Shown: in pieces, positions 4,539 to 7,933 of the stretch | How positions within the stretch are numbered: position 1 is the first letter of the stretch | Layout: the number at the start of each line of letters is the position of its first letter | Source: DATDYB01 sp036517115 | GTDB taxonomy: Bacteria > Patescibacteriota > Minisyncoccia > Phycocordibacterales > PALSA-1337 | Length of the DNA: 7,933 nucleotides | Reading direction: 5' to 3' | Assembly (NCBI GenBank): GCA_036517115.1 | Contig: DATDYB010000020.1 | Span: forward strand, 1-7,933 | The notes under the pieces: generated by a model | The model's database searches: none | What the model was told of the DNA's origin: nothing | What the model saw: the letters and a program-made list of their open reading frames with translations, nothing else | Translations under genes and position numbers: made by a program

Positions 4539-6701
4539 ATGCTTTTTGTTTCCCTCATCGAAGAACATTTTCGTCTGAATACCCAACAGAAACAGGCGCT
4601 TAATAAACTGGGAATGAAGACAGTCGAAGATTTGTTGTACCACTTCCCTGCACGCTACGGCGACACGTCGACCATCAAAAACATAAGCTCGCTCGTTAAA
4701 GGTGAGGAAGCGGTGGTGTTCGGAAAAATTTCAGGCCTCAAAACCAGCAAAGGTTTCCGAACTAAAATCCCCATGGCACAGGGCGTGATCGAGGACGACA
4801 CCGGCAAAATCCAGGCGGTCTGGTTCAACCAACCCTATCTGGCGAAAATGACGGTAGAAGGCTCCTTCATTCGAGCAGAGGGAAAGATATCCGAGCGGCG
4901 AAAAAGCGGTGAACTATACTTCTCCAATCCAAAAATTGAAAGCATCGCTAAATTACCCACCGGCGTTGGTGATTCGCTCTTTGGTGAAGACGGAGCTTCC
5001 CACACCCTCTATCCCGTCTATCCGGAGAGTCGCGGCATCACCTCAAACTGGTTCTATCACGCGCTCCAGAGAGTCTTCCGATCCGGAATTTTGGAAACTT
5101 TTGTCGACCCTATCCCCGAATCGATACTCAAGAAATACAACCTGCCCACACTCAAAACCGCTCTTATTTGGATTCATGCCCCTCTTAAGGCAAGTGATGC
5201 TGCCGCTGCCCGCAAGCGCTTCGCGTTCGAGGAAATATTTTTCATCCAACTCCAAAAGAAAAAAGACCGTTTGGAATACGAAGGACATCCGGCGTACCGA
5301 GTATATAAAGACACCGACGAGATGAATGAGTTTACAAAGCGATTCCCTTTTGAAGCCACCGGCGCCCAGGAGCGGGCTATTCAAAGTATCCTCACGGATT
5401 TCAACAGTGGCAAGCCGATGGCGCGACTCCTGCACGGCGACGTAGGCTCAGGGAAAACCGCTGTGGCCGCAGCGAGTGTGTACGCGGTTGCCACCACCCG
5501 GCCACATGGCCAAAAATTCGGCCATCTACAGGTCGCCTATATGTGCCCCACCGAAATCCTCGCTAAACAACACTTTGAATCCTTTATTAATTTCTTCTCA
5601 TATCTCAATGTACAGATCGGCCTCATCACCTCGAGTGGCTGTCGTAAATTCCCTTCCAAGGTGAGCCCCACCAAATGGACGGATATTTCCCGTACGCAAC
5701 TTTTGAAATGGGTGGCCAACGGCGAAATTCCCATTCTCATCGGCACACATTCGCTCATTCAGAAGGCGGTAAAATTTAAGCACCTGGCATACATCATCAT
5801 CGATGAACAGCACCGCTTCGGCACAGCACAGCGACAGAAACTTACTCAGAAGGATACGATCGCACCCCACTTGCTTTCCATGTCGGCTACACCGATCCCC
5901 CGCACCATGACGCTCACCCTCTACGGCGACCTCGACCTCTCGCTGCTCGACGAAATGCCAAAGGGTCGCTTGCCCATCATTACAGAAATTGTCTTGCCCG
6001 GACACCGAGAAAAAACCTACGACACGATAAGCGGAGAGCTCAAAAAAGGCAGGCAGGCGTATATCATCTGCCCAAGGATCGATGAACCCGACCCGACCAA
6101 GGAGCAGGCCTTGGATGCAAAGTCGGTGAAGGAGGAAGCGAAGCGGCTCAAGAAAGATATCTTTCCCGAGTATGAAATCGGTGTACTCCACGGCAAAATG
6201 AAAGATGACGAGAAAGACAACGCAATGCGAGACTTCACCGCAAACAAAATCCAAATTCTGGTTGCGACCTCAGTGGTTGAAGTCGGTGTCAACGTCCCCA
6301 ATGCCACTATCATCGTCATTGAGGGCGGTGAACGTTTCGGTCTCTCGCAACTGCACCAGCTCCGAGGTCGAGTCATTCGCGGCACTCACCAGGCTTACTG
6401 CTTCGTATTCGCAGAAACTAAATCGAAAAAGACCATCGATAGGCTGAACGCACTCAAGAAAGCCAAGAACGGCTTCGAGCTCGCCGAGTTCGATCTGGCC
6501 CAACGAGGCGCTGGGGAACTTTACGGCAAAAAACAGTGGGGCCTCACCGACGTCGCCATGGAAGCGCTTCAGAATTTAAAGATGGTCGAGGCCGCCCGCA
6601 ACGAAGCCGAAGCGTTCATACTAGAAGACCCAACATTAAAAAAATATCCGCTATTAAAAACCCATTTGGATCACGCCGCACATCAAATCCACTTTGAATG
6701 A
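4539..6701 (+). CDS. recG: ATP-dependent DNA helicase RecG
   Basis: RecG remodels stalled replication forks and branch-migrates Holliday junctions. With the start at 4539 the protein is 720 aa, near the usual size. Order: N-terminal helical part with LNKLGMKTVEDLLYHFPARY (residues about 22-41); wedge/OB domain (about 55-150, VFGKISGLKTSKG); helicase lobe 1 with Walker A GDVGSGKT (300-307) and DEQH (422-425) followed by RFG; SMSATPIPRTMTLTLYGDLD; lobe 2 with VLHGKM and ATSVVEVGVNVPNA; and motif VI QLHQLRGRVIRG, where Ile613 replaces the Gly of the common GRVGRG. The frame is open from an ATG at 4422, but those 39 residues do not resemble RecG and lie over the divergent promoter, so that start is rejected. 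Monocistronic; a -10 hexamer 6 nt before ATG predicts a leaderless mRNA. Confidence 0.96.
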   Translation: MLFVSLIEEHFRLNTQQKQALNKLGMKTVEDLLYHFPARYGDTSTIKNISSLVKGEEAVVFGKISGLKTSKGFRTKIPMAQGVIEDDTGKIQAVWFNQPYLAKMTVEGSFIRAEGKISERRKSGELYFSNPKIESIAKLPTGVGDSLFGEDGASHTLYPVYPESRGITSNWFYHALQRVFRSGILETFVDPIPESILKKYNLPTLKTALIWIHAPLKASDAAAARKRFAFEEIFFIQLQKKKDRLEYEGHPAYRVYKDTDEMNEFTKRFPFEATGAQERAIQSILTDFNSGKPMARLLHGDVGSGKTAVAAASVYAVATTRPHGQKFGHLQVAYMCPTEILAKQHFESFINFFSYLNVQIGLITSSGCRKFPSKVSPTKWTDISRTQLLKWVANGEIPILIGTHSLIQKAVKFKHLAYIIIDEQHRFGTAQRQKLTQKDTIAPHLLSMSATPIPRTMTLTLYGDLDLSLLDEMPKGRLPIITEIVLPGHREKTYDTISGELKKGRQAYIICPRIDEPDPTKEQALDAKSVKEEAKRLKKDIFPEYEIGVLHGKMKDDEKDNAMRDFTANKIQILVATSVVEVGVNVPNATIIVIEGGERFGLSQLHQLRGRVIRGTHQAYCFVFAETKSKKTIDRLNALKKAKNGFELAEFDLAQRGAGELYGKKQWGLTDVAMEALQNLKMVEAARNEAEAFILEDPTLKKYPLLKTHLDHAAHQIHFE

Positions 6702-6723
6702 AAAAAGACCTTAACAGGTCTTA
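6701..6723 (-). terminator. Terminator shared by recG and the 43-aa gene
   Basis: AAGACCT (6705-6711), loop TAAC, AGGTCTT (6716-6722). On the minus strand the hairpin is followed by a run of T (A run 6701-6706), a good terminator for the 43-aa gene, whose stop codon (6721-6723) overlaps the stem. On the plus strand the hairpin follows the recG stop but has only TT after it. Confidence 0.82.
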
Positions 6724-6852
6724 ATGAGCTTTGACGACTACCGACAGAAAAACGATGGCAACCACAATAAGAGCTATGAGTGCCGCAGCGACTGAGGACA
6801 CAAAAGCCCAGGGAAATCCCGTTGAGGGTGAACCTTCATCATCTTCGTACAT
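6721..6852 (-). CDS. Small single-helix membrane protein, 43 aa
   Basis: A short minus-strand gene. The product starts MYEDDEGSPSTGFPWAFV, an acidic and Pro/Gly-containing head, then has one strongly hydrophobic helix (about residues 17-40, VSSVAAALIALIVVAIVFL) and ends KAH. This fits a single-pass membrane protein with the acidic N-terminus outside or at the membrane surface. AGGAG (6861-6865) lies 8 nt before the ATG. A promoter candidate lies upstream, and a hairpin terminator with a T run overlaps the stop codon. Together these support a real transcription unit squeezed between recG and the epimerase gene. No family is recognised and the function is unknown. Confidence 0.72.
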   Translation of the reverse strand: MYEDDEGSPSTGFPWAFVSSVAAALIALIVVAIVFLSVVVKAH

Positions 6853-6871
6853 ACAATATTCTCCTGCGGAG

Positions 6872-6901
6872 AGTGTACACCTCAATCGACATAAAAGGCA
6901 A
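6872..6901 (-). promoter_or_regulatory. Candidate promoter of the 43-aa gene
   Basis: Read on the minus strand: TTGCCT (6896-6901), 18-nt spacer, TACACT (6872-6877). The predicted start (about 6865) falls at the AGGAG ribosome binding site, leaving a very short leader. It is divergent from the epimerase promoter. Confidence 0.45.
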
Positions 6902-6947
6902 GACGATTATTGAACTTTTAGTATGTCAGAAGTCGATTATATTCAGC

Positions 6948-6953
6948 TATAAT
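6948..6953 (+). promoter_or_regulatory. -10 element of the epimerase gene (leaderless start)
   Basis: A perfect TATAAT ends 7 nt before the ATG at 6961. An earlier in-frame ATG at 6952 overlaps the hexamer and so cannot be on the mRNA. TGTCAG (6924-6929) at 18 nt is a weak -35. Confidence 0.7.
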
Positions 6954-6960
6954 GTTAGGT

Positions 6961-7806
6961 ATGAATTACCTCATCACCGGCGGAGACGGATTTATCGGTT
7001 CAAAGATTGCAACGAACGTTAATGGAAAGTCTTTTGATCTCAAGTCGGGGTCAGATATTTTCGACACTGAAAAATTAAAGAGGGCGTGTGAAGGCGTGGA
7101 CGGCATATTTCATTGCGCCGCAAAAATCAGCGTGCCTGAGAGTATGGAAAAACCGAAAGAATACTTTCATATTAACGTCGACGGTACAAAAGCTGTCATC
7201 GACGCCGCAAAGATGAACAACTGCAAAATTGTTTTCTCGAGTAGCGCGGCGGTGTACGGAGATACTGAAAGTATTGTCGACGAAACTTCCCCGCTCAATC
7301 CAAAATCCCCTTATGCAGAAAACAAACGCGACGGTGAACGTCTCCTCAAAGAGTCGTGTGTACCATCGATATGTCTGCGGTACTTCAATGTGTACGGCCC
7401 AGGGCAATCTGCCGCGTATGCCGGCGTTATCACCCCGTTCATCAACAAAGCGTTACGTAATGAAGACTTGATAATCTACGGCGACGGCAACCAAATCAGA
7501 GATTTTATTTTTGTTGACGATGTTGTTGAAGCAAATATTGCCGCGACGCGATACAACAAAACCCCTTTTGAAATTTTCAATATCGCGAGCGGTGTCGAAA
7601 CTTCTATCAACACTCTAGCAAAAACTATTATAACCCTCACCAATTCCTCTTCGACGATTCGCTACGAATCTCCACGAGCTGGAGATATTCTCTACTCTTG
7701 CGCAGATGTTTCTAATGCTCGTACGCTACTCGACTGGAAAGCAAAAATCCATCTGGAAGTAGGATTAGAACGAACCATTGCGTGGTATCGCAACTACGTA
7801 ATCTAA
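6961..7806 (+). CDS. NAD-dependent epimerase/dehydratase (extended SDR)
   Basis: 281 aa, a cytoplasmic sugar-nucleotide enzyme of the UDP-glucose 4-epimerase-like group that supplies precursors for surface polysaccharides. It begins MNYLITGGDGFIGSK, the Rossmann TGGxGFIG nucleotide motif at residues 6-13, followed by FHCAAKISVPES (the HxAA segment). The catalytic triad is visible as SSSAAVYG (93-100) and Y118-x3-K122 (YAENK). Further family motifs are LRYFNVYGPGQ (139-149), IIYGDGNQIRDFIFVDDVV (171-189) and FNIASG. The C-terminus LDWKAKIHLEVGLERTIAWY matches the normal family end, so the gene is complete though short. The start at 6961 is chosen because the ATG at 6952 lies in the -10 box. 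The exact substrate cannot be told. Its stop is immediately followed by the end of a minus-strand transposase. Confidence 0.92.
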   Translation: MNYLITGGDGFIGSKIATNVNGKSFDLKSGSDIFDTEKLKRACEGVDGIFHCAAKISVPESMEKPKEYFHINVDGTKAVIDAAKMNNCKIVFSSSAAVYGDTESIVDETSPLNPKSPYAENKRDGERLLKESCVPSICLRYFNVYGPGQSAAYAGVITPFINKALRNEDLIIYGDGNQIRDFIFVDDVVEANIAATRYNKTPFEIFNIASGVETSINTLAKTIITLTNSSSTIRYESPRAGDILYSCADVSNARTLLDWKAKIHLEVGLERTIAWYRNYVI

Positions 7807-7933
7807 TCAATAGCTTGGAATCACTTTGCTAATAAATTGTTCCGGCGTTTTTAGATTTAGGCCGAAATGCAAGCGTTTTTGGTTGTAGTACGGAATGTAC
7901 TCTCTAAGGGCTTTGTTCAATGCGTAGACTGTC
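7807..7933 (-). CDS. DDE (rve-type) transposase/integrase, C-terminal fragment
   Basis: Reading the minus strand from the window edge gives 41 residues ending in TGA at 7807-7809. They contain ALREYIPYYNQKRLHFGLN followed by LKTPEQFI, the typical C-terminal part of IS3/IS481-type integrase core domains (the 'YN..RPH..L...TP..Y' pattern). The catalytic D, D and E residues would be upstream, to the right of the window. The last codons directly abut the epimerase stop (7804-7806), with zero bases between. The fragment cannot show whether the gene is intact. IS family assignment is uncertain. Confidence 0.8.
   Translation of the reverse strand, partial: TVYALNKALREYIPYYNQKRLHFGLNLKTPEQFISKVIPSY

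Noticed and set aside
5598..6254. 218-aa minus-strand open frame inside recG
   Set aside because: recG has all helicase motifs in the opposite frame, and the antisense product has no recognisable pattern.
6952..6960. Epimerase start three codons upstream
   Set aside because: This ATG overlaps the TATAAT box, and the Rossmann fold begins directly with MNYLITGG at 6961.
1..7933. CRISPR array or replication origin
   Set aside because: No regularly spaced repeats and no cluster of DnaA-like boxes were seen.

Overview
The window looks like bacterial chromosome from an uncultivated lineage, most likely a candidate-phyla (Patescibacteria/Parcubacteria-like) genome. This is inferred from the style of the proteins: a RecG variant, a small iron-sulfur-free MutY-like glycosylase, anchored cupredoxins and a C-terminal 'KAKKQKVCPI' membrane protein. 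No rRNA or marker phylogeny is present to prove it.

Left part (1-1010) is an integration hotspot. The 3' end of a large serine recombinase gene runs into the 3' half of a minus-strand tRNA-Ser(GCT), and its stop codon lies in the anticodon region. A second, divergent tRNA-Ser follows with the rare anticodon ACT. Its last 18 transcribed bases plus CCA are repeated 175 bp downstream, enclosing a hairpin-bearing segment without a credible gene.

Middle (1030-4400): a small Cys-bearing hypothetical gene with terminator; a MutY/HhH-GPD glycosylase lacking the [4Fe-4S] cysteines and carrying a helical C-terminal extension, with a perfect 17-bp inverted repeat inside its reading frame; two tandem paralogous membrane-anchored cupredoxins that keep four His but lack the type-1 copper Cys/Met; a DoxX-like four-helix membrane protein in an operon with the second cupredoxin; and a convergent minus-strand three-helix membrane protein with its own consensus promoter and terminator.

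Right part (4527-7933): recG, a 43-aa single-helix membrane protein on the minus strand with its own promoter, ribosome binding site and terminator, an extended-SDR NAD-dependent sugar-nucleotide epimerase, and the C-terminal end of a DDE (rve) transposase on the minus strand that abuts the epimerase stop.

Regulation: four genes (glycosylase, second cupredoxin, recG, epimerase) have a good -10 hexamer ending only 6-8 nt before the ATG and no Shine-Dalgarno sequence, which predicts leaderless mRNAs. Other genes (111-aa protein, DoxX-like, 43-aa protein) have clear purine-rich ribosome binding sites. Genes form short, mostly monocistronic units separated by hairpin terminators.
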